From a virus: a stretch of DNA of 64,000 bases. The number at the start of each line of letters is the position of its first letter. The stretch's first letter is position 1. The stretch spans positions 102,489 through 166,488 of the IMG/VR virus record IMGVR_UViG_3300021406_000010. One strand, 5' to 3'. Below the pieces are notes generated by a model. The model saw only the letters and a program-made list of their open reading frames with translations, ran no database searches and had not been told where the DNA came from. Below, piece after piece: positions 1-9,494 of the stretch. Made by a program: the position numbers and the translations under genes.

Positions 1-82
1 AGATGTCCCGGTCAGCCGGGACGGGCAGCACGAACGCGTTGCCGTCCCGGTCGATGATCACGATGGCCTCACGGATGCTCAT
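1..82 (-). CDS. hypothetical protein, 3' end off the window
   Basis: The first 27 codons of a gene that continues past the left edge. The peptide begins MSIREAIVIIDRDGNAF and shows no recognisable family. The ATG overlaps the stop of the upstream gene by ATGA, which indicates translational coupling and supports this start. Confidence 0.6.
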   Translation of the reverse strand, partial: MSIREAIVIIDRDGNAFVLPVPADRDI

Positions 83-276
83 GCGCCCTCCTCGCCTACG
101 ATCTCCACGGTGGTGTCGTTCATGTACTCGTTGACCGCCTCTTGCCACGCGACATCCAGGTACTTCTCGCAGGCCTTGGGATCGTCCGGGATGTGGTCAT
201 CGGGAACCTCGATGTAGTGCGTGCCCTGCACGCCGATGTTGTGGCTGCTCCCGTAGGTGATCTTCAGGTATGGCAT
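79..276 (-). CDS. small acidic hypothetical protein
   Basis: A 65-aa acidic protein (MPYLKITYGSSHNIG at the N-terminus, many Asp/Glu) of unknown function. The ATG lies 6 nt after a TATAGT hexamer belonging to the conserved AGCAAGGAAAGCT promoter element, and there is no room for an SD before it, so a leaderless mRNA is inferred. It heads an operon with the next gene to the left (ATGA overlap) and follows the end of the long fibre gene. Confidence 0.7.
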   Translation of the reverse strand: MPYLKITYGSSHNIGVQGTHYIEVPDDHIPDDPKACEKYLDVAWQEAVNEYMNDTTVEIVGEEGA

Positions 277-282
277 GGTCCT

Positions 283-306
283 ACTATAGCAAGGAAAGCT
301 GTATTA
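283..306 (-). promoter_or_regulatory. conserved promoter element (AGCAAGGAAAGCT core)
   Basis: Plus-strand sequence ACTATAGCAAGGAAAGCTG followed by TATTAG. On the minus strand it reads as AGCTTTCCTTGC then the -10 box TATAGT, with 6 nt to the ATG at 276. The same element recurs at several operon heads in the window. Promoter function is inferred from position and conservation. Confidence 0.6.
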
Positions 307-3300
307 GAGAACGGCGGCGAGAGCCTGGTAGGCGGCCAGCATCGCGGGCGGCGCGGTGGTAACCGAGTAGCCGCCGGTGCCCAGCCAGTACGCGTCGGAG
401 CCGGGCTTGCCCGCTGCCCGGCGGGAGGCGAAGAACGAGGCCAGGTAGGCGGTGAAGGCCTCCCCCTGCGCGGCGGTGAAGGCGGCCAGGTTGACGCCGG
501 TGCCCGCCAGGCCCAGCGGCTTGCCGTGAGCGTCGGCGAACGCGGCGGACGCGGCCAGGGTGGCTGCCCCGCTGCCGGGCGGCGGCCCCGTGCAGAAGAA
601 CGTCGGGGCGATGACGTCGACCAGGTCATCGCCCGGGTACCAGGCCTGCAGCCACCCGGAGTCGACCGAGGCGGCGGAGACCGTCACGACGTGCCGGTAG
701 CCGTTCTGGCGGATGACGGCCGCGTAGCCGGGCAGCATGGCCAGCCAGTCGGCGGGATTGATGAACGCCGAGTCGGCCCCCGCCCAGATGCTCACCGACG
801 CCTGCAGGCCACCTGCCTGGCAGGAGGCGAGGAAGGCCCCCAGCCGGGCGGGGGTGGTGGTGGCATCGGGGCGGAAGTCGAGGAGCACCCGGCGCACCCC
901 CGCGTCCCCCGCCGCCAGGGAGGACGCCAGGGACGCCGGGATGACGTTGCCCAGGGCGATCCGGCGGGCGGGCAGCGGCAGCCCCGTGGCGGCCAGCAGG
1001 GCGGCCACGGACGGGTCAGAGGCGGGCACCGGGCCGAGGTCCGCGCCCAGCCCCCAGGCGGGCACCGGGATGACCAGGGCGGCGGCGGCGAGGGAGGCCG
1101 GGGCGGCGAGGGCAGCCGCCGCCGGGCGGACGGTGCCGGTGAGGACCTGGTAGTCGGCGCCGTACCCGTCGGCGTAGGGGTCGGCGTAGACGTCGCCCGC
1201 GCCGCCGGGGGCGTAGGTGTCGGTGAAGATGTCAGTGAAGATGTCGGTGAACGCCTGCGGCTCCTGTCCCTGGGCGGCGGGCGGCTCCCACGCCAGGGCG
1301 CTGCCGAGGACGGCGTCCGGCGGCGGCTGCGGCGGCCCGGGGAAGTCACTGGCCGGGGAGGACACCCCCAGCGCCTGCCGGGTGGCGAAGAACCAGTCGC
1401 TGGGCAGCGGCCCGGACGGCGCCTGCCAGCGGGGGTCCCTGTCCACCGTGCCGTAGCGGTCGAGCGGGGCGAGGTTCGGGCCGTGGCCAACCCCCGCCGC
1501 CCTGGCGGGGACGCCGTGCGGCCAGGTGGCGTACCAGGGGCGGATGGCCAGCGAGGAGATGAACGTGCCCGGCTGCCAGGCGGTGGCCCGCCACATGAGC
1601 TGGGCGCCCTGCCCGGGGGCGGCCGGGGGGAAGGACAGCACGCCGTGCGGGTCGTTGCGGACGTCGTAGGCGGGGCACCAGGTGGCGCCGCCGTCGTTGG
1701 AGAACTCCCACAGCACGGAGTCCTGGAAGATGCTGATGTTATCGACGGACCACGCGTCGCCCGTCGACTCCTTCTGGATGAGCTGCACGGTGAGGGTCGT
1801 CCCCAGCGGGGCGGTGCTGGTGTCCGCCTGCGCCCAGGTGACGGCCCCGATGGCCGCCCACGCGGGGTAGGCGGAGGCCACCTGCGCCCAGTCAAGGGAC
1901 GAGACGATCCCCTGGCCCATGGTGAAGCCGGCGAGCCACTCGGTGACCGATCCCCCGGCCACCGCCTGCTCCGCCTCGGCGATGACCATCCCGGTGGCGC
2001 CGTCCAGCAGCTGCAGGAACAGCGGGGCCGACAGCGCCGCCGGGGAGAACACGCGGGCGGCGGCATAGGCGCGGGCCGACCCGGTGGCCGTCACCGGCGG
2101 CCCGGTCCAGGCGATGCCGCCCATCGCGGTGGACGCGGGCGCCAGCCCGATGTCCAGCCACGCGGGAACCGCCGCCATCGCGCCCGCCCAGGTGCCCCAC
2201 AGCGGCTGCAGCGCCCCCCAGGTCACTGGCTGGGCCGAGGCGCCCGGGGCTGGGGAGGCGCCGCGCGTCACCTGGGCCATGGCCCCCAGCTGCGCCTGCT
2301 GCGGCGACAGCGACAGCGGCAGCGCGTCGCCGACGGCCAGCCAGCCGCCGAAGGACGGGCCGGAGAAGTCCGCGTCCGGAAGCAGCTGCGCCGGGCCCGA
2401 CTGGACGGTGGCGAACTGCACCCCGGTGACCGCGTGCGCGGACGGCAGCACGAGGCTCCGCACCTGGGCGCCGCCCGGCGGGACATTGCCGGACAGCACC
2501 AGGCCGGTGCCCGGCTGGAGCGCCCATCCGCCCGGGGTAATGGTGGCCGGGTCGGCGGTCCCCGGGTCGGAGAACGTCTCAACGTACTGCTCCGTGTCGG
2601 CGGTCGCGGTGTAGGAGACCCTGAACAGGGCGACCGCCGACAGGGCGACGAAGTAGGCGACCCGGCTGATCACGGCGTAATCGGCCTCCTGGCAGGCCGT
2701 CGGGCCGGCTAGCTGGGCGGGCGCGGCGGCGGCGGGCGGCTGCCAGGGCTGCATGTTGTACAGGCTGCCGCCGCGCAGCGCGAGCGCCGAGGCGGCGGCC
2801 AGGTCCGGCGCGTAGAGCGCCTCGGTCGGCAGGACGGTCCCGGCTGGCGGGAAGCGCGGCGCCGCCGGGGTGTCGGGGAAGAACGTCGCCGCCGAGATGG
2901 CGGCGCTGGCCTGCAGCCCGGCGTCGGGCGCCGACCCCGCCGGGGGACCGCCGTCCGGGGGCAGGGGCGGCAGCCGGGCGGTGGCCGTGACGGGCCTCAG
3001 GTACTCGTAAGGCTCCGGCTGCAGGCCGGTGAACTCCAGCTTCCAAGCGGCGGCGAGCACCGGCTCCAGCTGGACGTACCCCCGCGCCAGCGTGAAGCTG
3101 CCCCGGACCGGGACCCACGCGCAAGCCTCGTAGGCGCCGCCGAGGCCGCCGGCGAACCCCCACGGGCTGACCGGGGGGAGGATGAGGGGCGGGGCGAAGC
3201 GCAGCACCGCGTTCGCGGTGGTGGCCTGGCTGCCCGCCAGCGGGGGCGTGACGTAGGCCCCCGGCCCGGCGGCGAACTCCGCCAAGTCGGCCGGAATCCC

Positions 3301-4730
3301 GCCGGACAGGCCGAGGGCCTCCTGCTTGACGACGAACGCGGTGAGGGTGTAATTGCCCGCCAGGACCTGGATGCCGCCGGAGGCTGCAGCAGGCCGCCGA
3401 AGCAGAAGGCCGGGCCGCCCTGCAGGGGCAGCGCCAGCGGGGCCTGGAACATGGCACCCGCCGGAGCCCAGCAGAACAGCCGCAGGCCGTCCTGCCCGAA
3501 CGCGAAGGCCAGCCGGTCCCCGGGCGCGAAGCTGAACGACCAGGTGCCGGCCGTCCCGCCGCCGGGCAGGGTGACGGCCCAGGTGCCCGCCGAGAAGGTG
3601 AGCGTCAGCACGCTGGTGTCGAGGATGACGTAGGTTCCCTGGTCGGTGCTGGCGAAGGAGGGCATCAGCTCGATCCCGGCCCACCACGGGGAGGAGGCGA
3701 TGGTGCCGGACGCCTGGCCGGGCACGGTGAGCCAGCCGGGCTGGGCGGGGAAGGAGATCCCCGCCGCGACGGCCGACGGCGGGACGGTCCCCCCGGTCGT
3801 GATCAGCCCCGGGGGCACCGGGTCGTCGAGGGCCGCGAAGGAGGCTCCCGGCGGCGGCGGGGAAGGCGACCAGTAGATGCTCATCCGCACCCCGCTGGTC
3901 ACCGGGTCGATGAAGATCCGGTCGGTGACCTGCGGGTTCCCGTTCGCGTCGCGGGAGTCCAGGTACAGCTGGACGACGCAGGACGAGGCGGGCTGCGGGG
4001 CGCACCGCCACGGCAGGCCGCCCAGCAGGCCGACGGCGCGGTTCTCGCGCAGCTGCACGGTGACGGGGCTGCCGTTCAGGTCGGCGGTGGTGGTGAACGG
4101 CTGGCGGAGGGTGGGGACCGACGGGCTGCGGGGCATCGGCGGCACGTCCGAGGACGACAGGACGCGGGTGCCGACGTCGAGGTTCATCGCCCCCAGCGGG
4201 TAGGGGACGGGATGCCCGGACGGGCCGAGGGGGACCTGCTGCCACGGGGCGGGCGCGGCCCGGGTGAGGCGCAACAGCAGCCGGGACGTAACGACGGGCT
4301 GGACCTGCTCGTCGTGGTGAGCCCAGTGGCCGGCCCCGTAGTGGTAGGGGTTCAGCCCGGCGTCCAGGGCGACGGGGCTGTCCACCATGGCGGGCACCGA
4401 CCCGCTGGTGGCGACGGACAGCGGGGCGCCGGAGGATCCGGCGAGCGGCTGCCACAGCGACCCGTCCCACCAGAAGAACGCGGCCACGTGCGGGAAGCGG
4501 GGCAGGTCGACGGCGACGTAGTTGACGATGCGGTCCTGGCCGAGGGAGACGGCGAGCTCCTCGACGGTGGGATCGCCTGCCAGCCGGGGCTGGGAGGACC
4601 AGAACCGCTGGCTGGCCGGCGGGGAGGACGCGGCGGCGGGCTGCGCCTGCGCGACGGGGATCCCGTCGGCGTAGACCGGGGCCACCGAGGGGATGGCGAA
4701 GGACCCGGGAACGCGCAGCGGGGTGGTCAT
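304..4730 (-). CDS. large tail fibre/tailspike with C-terminal glycoside-hydrolase-like domain (frameshifted)
   Basis: Reconstructed product of about 1475 aa. The first ~450 residues (MTTPLRVPGSFAIPS...) are in one frame down to about 3385. The rest (...SGGIQVLAGNYTLTAF... to the stop at 304) is in another, so one nucleotide appears to be missing near 3375-3400. The N-terminal part looks like a baseplate or fibre attachment region. The middle contains beta-rich, jelly-roll-like segments with repeated Trp/Gly turns. The last ~230 residues resemble a TIM-barrel glycoside hydrolase: alternating beta segments such as RRVLLDFRPDA and HVVTVSAAS, then WYPGDDLVDVIAPTFF, which recalls the WYPGDxYVD strand of GH26-like enzymes. 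The ATG overlaps the upstream stop (ATGA). A role in host surface recognition and degradation is inferred; catalytic residues cannot be assigned. Confidence 0.7.
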
Positions 4731-6106
4731 GACGACCTCATCACCGGCACCCGGGGACCGGACCAGGGGGCCGCCTTCACCGCGACGGAGGACGCCGCGC
4801 GGGCGGCGGCGGCCCTCGCGACCGGGATGACCGCCTCCTGCGGGAGGTACTGCACCGTCCCGCCGGCCTGGGGGCGGAACGTGACCGACTGGAAGTCCTG
4901 GCCGTCGGTCACGGTCACGTCATTGGGGTCGGCGCCGGTCACCGCGCGGGCGGTGACCGCCGTGACGTCGGGCGCGTAGCTGCACTCGAACCCCGAGGAG
5001 CGGGACAGCGGCGGGGACGGCGTGACGTAGGACCCAGGCGGGAGCGAGGATCCGGACGGTCCCTGGTAGGACCCGGCAATGGCACTGTAAGCGCTACTCG
5101 AAGCCGGCGGGGTGACGACGGTGACGACCTCCCAGTACTGGCTGGGCGACCAGGCCGACCGGGCGGGGACCGGGACCAGCACCCCGGTCGGGCCGGGGAT
5201 GACGGAGACGATGCAGGAGGCGGGCTTCAGCACCTCGGCGACCGCCAGGATGGCGTAGTAGTCGGCGGACTGCCGGGCGAGGCCCTCGGTGGTGGGCGGG
5301 TACTGGGCGGACGGCACGATGACGACCTCGCCGGGGGCGTTGCCGGCGAGCAGCCCGGTGTAGGCGGGGATGCCCTCCACCGATTGCCAGGGAGTCCCGG
5401 CCGGGAACGCGGACCACAGCGGGTACTGGGCGGCGACCTGCGCCCAGGACAGGCCGCCCGGTGGCGGCCCGGGGGCGCCGCCGGTCAGCCGCCACATCTC
5501 GTAGACCTGGCACTCCGAGCTGGTGACGGCCTCCGCGATGGCCCTGATGCCGGGCACGGTCCCGCCGAGGGTGATCGCCCGCGCCAGGGCGATGACGCGC
5601 TCCCGGTACAGGGCGTCGGCGGCCTCCACCGCGTCCCACCCGTCGGGGCTGGCCAGGTCGGAGTACGGGTTGACGGCAGCCCCGGTGGCCGGGTTGACCG
5701 GGATGGCCCCCGCCGGCCCGCGCTGGGCGCCGAACAGCGCCCCGTAGAAGGAGTCCAGGTCGTAGAACCGGGTGCTGGTGATGGCCTGCTGCAGGCGGGC
5801 CACCAGCTGCCGCTTGCGGAGCTGGCCGGCGCCCCCGGCCCCCAGCAGCGCCTGCATCAGGAGCGTCAGCAGCGAGCCGGGCGAGGTGTCGTAGACACTG
5901 GACGGGAAGTTGACCAGCTGGGGCGGCACCTGCAGGTCGGGAGACAGCAGGCCGGTCGCGGTGGCGGTGCCCGGCGGGAGCGGCTGGGCCTGCGGCGCCT
6001 GCAGCGACAGCACCGACGGCCGGGCGACGTTCGGCCAGGAGAACAGGTCGGTCCCCTCGTTGACGATGATGCTCGTCAGCGAGGGGTCAGTCAGCACTTG
6101 CGGCAC
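4727..6106 (-). CDS. baseplate/tail protein I-like
   Basis: A 459-aa protein beginning at GTG with SD AAGGGAGG (MPQVLTDPSLTSI). It lies between the baseplate J-like gene and the giant fibre, the usual place of P2 gpI-type proteins that join baseplate wedge and fibre. Residues ~150-230 (DALYRERVIALARAITLGG, then the QVYEMWRLTGG region) resemble the central part of tail protein I families. The C-terminal half is Pro/Ser/Thr-rich and probably fibre-binding. It is the first gene left of the repeat element at 6.2-6.86 kb. The assignment rests mainly on order and weak sequence features. Confidence 0.55.
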   Translation of the reverse strand: MPQVLTDPSLTSIIVNEGTDLFSWPNVARPSVLSLQAPQAQPLPPGTATATGLLSPDLQVPPQLVNFPSSVYDTSPGSLLTLLMQALLGAGGAGQLRKRQLVARLQQAITSTRFYDLDSFYGALFGAQRGPAGAIPVNPATGAAVNPYSDLASPDGWDAVEAADALYRERVIALARAITLGGTVPGIRAIAEAVTSSECQVYEMWRLTGGAPGPPPGGLSWAQVAAQYPLWSAFPAGTPWQSVEGIPAYTGLLAGNAPGEVVIVPSAQYPPTTEGLARQSADYYAILAVAEVLKPASCIVSVIPGPTGVLVPVPARSAWSPSQYWEVVTVVTPPASSSAYSAIAGSYQGPSGSSLPPGSYVTPSPPLSRSSGFECSYAPDVTAVTARAVTGADPNDVTVTDGQDFQSVTFRPQAGGTVQYLPQEAVIPVARAAAARAASSVAVKAAPWSGPRVPVMRSS

Positions 6107-6194
6107 GGCGTCCTCCCTTGCTTCCGCGCCCGGGAGAAGGCTGCCCAGTTGGCAGCGCAGCCTACGGCACCGAAGGTTACCGGCTAGTAGGAGA

Positions 6195-6860
6195 AGGGCC
6201 AGTGCAGCGAGTGCACGGGACCTGGCGTTAAGGCTCCCATTGAAAGCTAAAGAACGTAAAACATAACTACTACTACTATTTTTTAATTATTTAGTATTTG
6301 TATTTACGTATTTAAGTCTTAGGAGGAGCTACGCGGGGGTCGTCCCCTCCCCCCTTTGGATGGCTACGCGGGTCGGCCCCCTCCCCCTCTGCCCACTGGA
6401 GGGCTACGCGGTCGTCAGTGCACATCGAACGGGGCCAGTGCACATCGCCTCTTTTTCGATTCATGCTATTGGCCAGGTGCAGTGCACATCGCCAGTTTCG
6501 CCAGTGCAGATAGCGTTTTTCGATTCATGTACCTGAGCTGGTATTAGTGCACAAGTGCAGTTCGATTGGCCGTTTTGGGTTCCCTCACGCGAGGCCCCGG
6601 ATGGTAGTGACTAATACGCTACTTACCGTGGTCAAGTCTCATGCTGGGTATGGCAAGCACGTTGCTAGCTATTGCAAGCAATTTGAGTCTCCCCCGGGGC
6701 GATGCGTTCGCCAGGCGCCAAAATGGCGATTTTATCTGCACTTGTGCACTATCCGCACTTCAGCAGAACTTTTCGAGCGTCAGTTCTGCACTTTCATCTG
6801 CACTGGAAGTGCACTGGCCCTTTCCCGATGTGCACTGGCAAGCGCATGCCGTGGTCGTGC
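6195..6860. repeat. iteron-rich AT-rich non-coding element, copy 1 (origin/partition candidate)
   Basis: A gene-free stretch between the tail protein I-like and baseplate J-like genes. It holds AGTGCAGCGAGTGCAC at 6201, an AT-rich tract (6261-6312), three GCTACGCGG repeats (about 6327-6410), several AGTGCACATCG or AGTGCAGAT half-sites (6417-6510), and the palindrome AGTGCACAAGTGCAG at 6546. The same palindrome occurs in reverse at 6736 and is followed by further TGCACT sites to 6837. Reverse-complemented, copy 2 (39.57-40.1 kb) has the same elements in the same order, down to shared stretches such as CTGCACTTGTGCACTATCCG. An origin, partition or recombination role is inferred. Confidence 0.65.
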
Positions 6861-6867
6861 AGTGACC

Positions 6868-8688
6868 CTAAGCGAATGCGCCGAGAGTGTTGATGGCCTT
6901 CGTGACCAGGACGACACCGCCGAGGACGGGCAGCGCTGCGGCGGCCATGGTCACGGGAAGCGGGTTCCCGGCGGAGTCGACGTACGAGGCGATCGTCACG
7001 CCCCCCAGGACCTGCTGGATCCCGACGTCGTAGTTGTTCGCTGCGGCGCCCGTGAAGCCGGGGTAGTCGGCCCCGGTGAGGAACCGGCAGGCGGTGATGC
7101 CGGGGGTGCCCTCCACTGCCTGCAGGACGCTGGACGGGTACACGACCGCCCCGAACCCGATGGCCCCGAGCCAGGAGGACAGCGCCTGGGTGACGGCCGC
7201 CTGGGCGGTCGCGGGAGTGGCTCCCGGGTCGTAGACGACCGCCAGGCTGAACTGCAGCTGCAGCTGGATGGCCTGGTGGGCCTGCACGTCGGTGCCCGCC
7301 AGCCGCCAGTTCTCCAGCTGCTTCTGGATGGCGGCGGGGACGTCGTTGTAGGTGTAGCCGTCGCTGATCGTCAGGGGGGTCCCGCCGGGGGGCTGCATCC
7401 CGGCGGCCCACTCCAGGCCGAAGTCGGAGTAGGGGGACCAGCCGAAGGCCCCCGTCCGGTGGGCCACCTGGTAGGCATAGCTGACGCCGCCCGCGACGCT
7501 GCCCAGCGGCTGCGCCAGGGTGGCCTGCCCGTAGGTGACCCCGTTGACGACCATCACCGGCGGGACGGTGAGGACCGGGCCCCATGGCAGGGCGATGAAG
7601 GCGTTCCCGGGGGCGGGGGAGCTGCCGTCCGGCCGGGTGAAGGACCCGGCGTACCAGGGGGAGGAGCCGGAGGCGGAGAAGACGGTGGCGGCCGAGAACC
7701 TCAGCGACGCGGCGGCGGCCATGGGGCGCTGCCCGGAGCACCAGACGTCGACCCGGCTGTAGATCCCCTGCGCCGGGGAGTTGCGGGAGTAGGCGTCCAT
7801 GTACAGGAAGCTGACGTCGATCAGCTGCCCCTGCGGGAAGTAGGAGGCGTCCACCACCTGCACCGAGGGCGGGCTCGCGGCGGAGTTCCAGGTGTACTGC
7901 AGGCCCGGGGCGGCCACGTCCCCGTTGTCGATGTCGCGGCCCACCACCTGGCCCGCCGGGTAGGTGAACTGGGCGTCCGGGATGGTGGTGGCGGCCTGGC
8001 CGCCGGACACCTGCAGCTGCTCCCGGTACCTGGTGGCGCCGTCGATGACGTTGGCGGCGGTGCACTCCGGGTCGGCGAGGGCGATCCCGAGGAACATCTG
8101 GCTGGTGCCGGCCATCGACCGGAACGCGGTGGCGCTCCAGCGGGCCTGCAGCTGGGCGTCGGCCTCCTGGCTCGCGCCGCCGGACAGCGCGTTCAGGTTG
8201 GTGACCCCCGAGACCTCGGAAACCGGGGTGAGCAGCTGGGTGAGGGACCCGGCCGCCGCGTTCCCGGCGGGGCCTGCGATCACCGCCTGGACCGGGAGGG
8301 TGACTGACAGCGCCCCCGGGTTGAGGATCCCGGCGGTGACCGTCTGGATCACCACGGTGCCGTCGGCGGTGGCCACCTGGGTGGCGACCGGGATGGTGAC
8401 GACGTCGGTCGCGGTGCCGCGCGTGAAGGTGACGGTGCCGTAGGAGCGGGCGGCCGGGTACCGGGACAGGCCGAACAGCTGGACGAAGGCGTCGAGGTCC
8501 GCGCCCGCCTTCGAGGTGACGTCGTAGCTGTAAGCGAGCATTTGCTGGTCTATGGTGGCTGATGACACCGACGCGGCCACCACGTCGATGATCTTGCGGA
8601 CCACGCTGCCCAGGGAGGTGTCCAGGTCGGGCACGCTGGCGGCGAGCACCGCGATCATCTGGGACGCGACGTCAGCCTGGCTGGCCAC
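6868..8688 (-). CDS. baseplate J-like protein (wedge, T4 gp6/P2 gpJ type)
   Basis: A 606-aa protein. The N-terminal ~300 residues follow the Baseplate_J pattern: MASQADVASQMIAVLAAS, then the TFTRGTATDVVTIPVATQVA strand region, AVIAGPAGNAAAGSLTQL, and SGGASQEADAQLQARWSAT. The last motif is the family's '(S/N)GG.d.E.D..lraR' segment. The middle carries an extra Ser/Pro/Tyr-rich insertion, and the C-terminal ~110 residues resume with QLQFSLAVVYDPG and a DVGIQQVLGGVTIASYVD end. It would form the baseplate wedge ring that triggers sheath contraction. It starts at GTG 17 nt after the gp25-like gene and ends next to repeat element 1. Confidence 0.85.
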   Translation of the reverse strand: MASQADVASQMIAVLAASVPDLDTSLGSVVRKIIDVVAASVSSATIDQQMLAYSYDVTSKAGADLDAFVQLFGLSRYPAARSYGTVTFTRGTATDVVTIPVATQVATADGTVVIQTVTAGILNPGALSVTLPVQAVIAGPAGNAAAGSLTQLLTPVSEVSGVTNLNALSGGASQEADAQLQARWSATAFRSMAGTSQMFLGIALADPECTAANVIDGATRYREQLQVSGGQAATTIPDAQFTYPAGQVVGRDIDNGDVAAPGLQYTWNSAASPPSVQVVDASYFPQGQLIDVSFLYMDAYSRNSPAQGIYSRVDVWCSGQRPMAAAASLRFSAATVFSASGSSPWYAGSFTRPDGSSPAPGNAFIALPWGPVLTVPPVMVVNGVTYGQATLAQPLGSVAGGVSYAYQVAHRTGAFGWSPYSDFGLEWAAGMQPPGGTPLTISDGYTYNDVPAAIQKQLENWRLAGTDVQAHQAIQLQLQFSLAVVYDPGATPATAQAAVTQALSSWLGAIGFGAVVYPSSVLQAVEGTPGITACRFLTGADYPGFTGAAANNYDVGIQQVLGGVTIASYVDSAGNPLPVTMAAAALPVLGGVVLVTKAINTLGAFA

Positions 8689-8705
8689 CTGGCGTCACCC
8701 GCCCG

Positions 8706-9140
8706 TCACGGGGAGACCGTCCGGACGGCCGACAGGCGCTGGCCGCCCTGGGTGGTGAGGGAGACGGCCACCGCGATCGCGTCCGGCCGGGAGCCGGGCG
8801 CGGCGGTGACCGAGTCGACGGAGGCGATGACGTCGTCGGCGGCCAGCTGGCTGCGAGTGCCCGCCATCGCGGTGGCGGTGATCACCTGCTGCTGGGCCGC
8901 CATCAGCTGCGCCAGCACCCGGGACGCCTCGGCGGTGACCATCGCCCCGGTCCCGGCCAGCTGGGGGGAGCCGAGCATCCCGGTGAGGGCGGATCCCCAC
9001 TGCGGGTGGAACGGGTCGCTGCCGTACGGCTCGGACAGCGCCGTGGCCACCCGCTGGCGGAGGTAGTCGGTGCCGGTGACGGTGGCCAGGTCGCCGCCGG
9101 ACACGAGCAGGTCGCCCCCCACGATGGCGAGGTCCCTCAC
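8706..9140 (-). CDS. gp25-like baseplate wedge protein
   Basis: A 144-aa protein of the size and pattern of T4 gp25/P2 gpW lysozyme-like wedge proteins. The N-terminus gives MRDLAIVGGDLLVSGGDLA. It is followed by YLRQRVATALSEPYGSDPFH, the usual 'l.q.i...l.T..GervfrPdfG' region, and the C-terminus by predicted beta strands (DAIAVAVSLTTQ). The wedge protein nucleates sheath assembly. Its position directly before the J-like gene is the conserved gpW-gpJ order of contractile tails. GTG start. Confidence 0.75.
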   Translation of the reverse strand: MRDLAIVGGDLLVSGGDLATVTGTDYLRQRVATALSEPYGSDPFHPQWGSALTGMLGSPQLAGTGAMVTAEASRVLAQLMAAQQQVITATAMAGTRSQLAADDVIASVDSVTAAPGSRPDAIAVAVSLTTQGGQRLSAVRTVSP

Positions 9141-9171
9141 GAGGGCATCACCTCCCAGGCCTTCCGTGCCC

Positions 9172-9486
9172 CTATGACGGCAGCGGGCCGATCACCTGCG
9201 CCTGGCTGCCGGCATAGACGTAGCCGGAAGCCGGCTGCGGGTAGCTTCCCGGCGGCAGGCCAGTGGTATGGATGAGGTACTCCGCGTTGCCGTCCGCCAC
9301 CGCTGACAAGACGGTCGGCGCCTCGGCCTCAGTCCAGCCGGAAGCCGCCGCCAGCTCCGCAGCGGACAGGCCGCTCGTCCACTCGTACAGCTTATTGATG
9401 GTCACGAGGGCGTTGCGATGCGCCAGCAGCGCCTGCTGGATGAGGGTCATCACCTGCGCCTGCGACAGGCCGGTGTTGATCGCCAA
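9172..9486 (-). CDS. hypothetical baseplate-associated protein
   Basis: A 104-aa protein (MAINTGLSQAQVMTLIQQAL) with an amphipathic helical first half (QQALLAHRNALVTINKLYEW) and a Gly/Pro/Tyr tail. It lies between the large Gly-rich fibre and the gp25-like gene. SD AGGAGG lies upstream of the ATG. No family is recognised; a small structural or adaptor role is inferred from context only. Confidence 0.6.
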   Translation of the reverse strand: MAINTGLSQAQVMTLIQQALLAHRNALVTINKLYEWTSGLSAAELAAASGWTEAEAPTVLSAVADGNAEYLIHTTGLPPGSYPQPASGYVYAGSQAQVIGPLPS

Positions 9487-9494
9487 GGGTCCTC

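Noticed and set aside
142-2712. Long plus-strand frame of 856 codons opposite the fibre gene
   Set aside because: Composition is that of the antisense of a GC3-biased gene (Gly/Arg-rich, no domains), and no SD or promoter is present.
6702-6893. Short plus-strand frame in element 1 similar to one at 39829-40083 in element 2
   Set aside because: The similarity (ALVHYPHF/ALVHFPQV) is explained by the shared DNA repeat TCTGCACTTGTGCAC. Frames diverge elsewhere and no SD is present.
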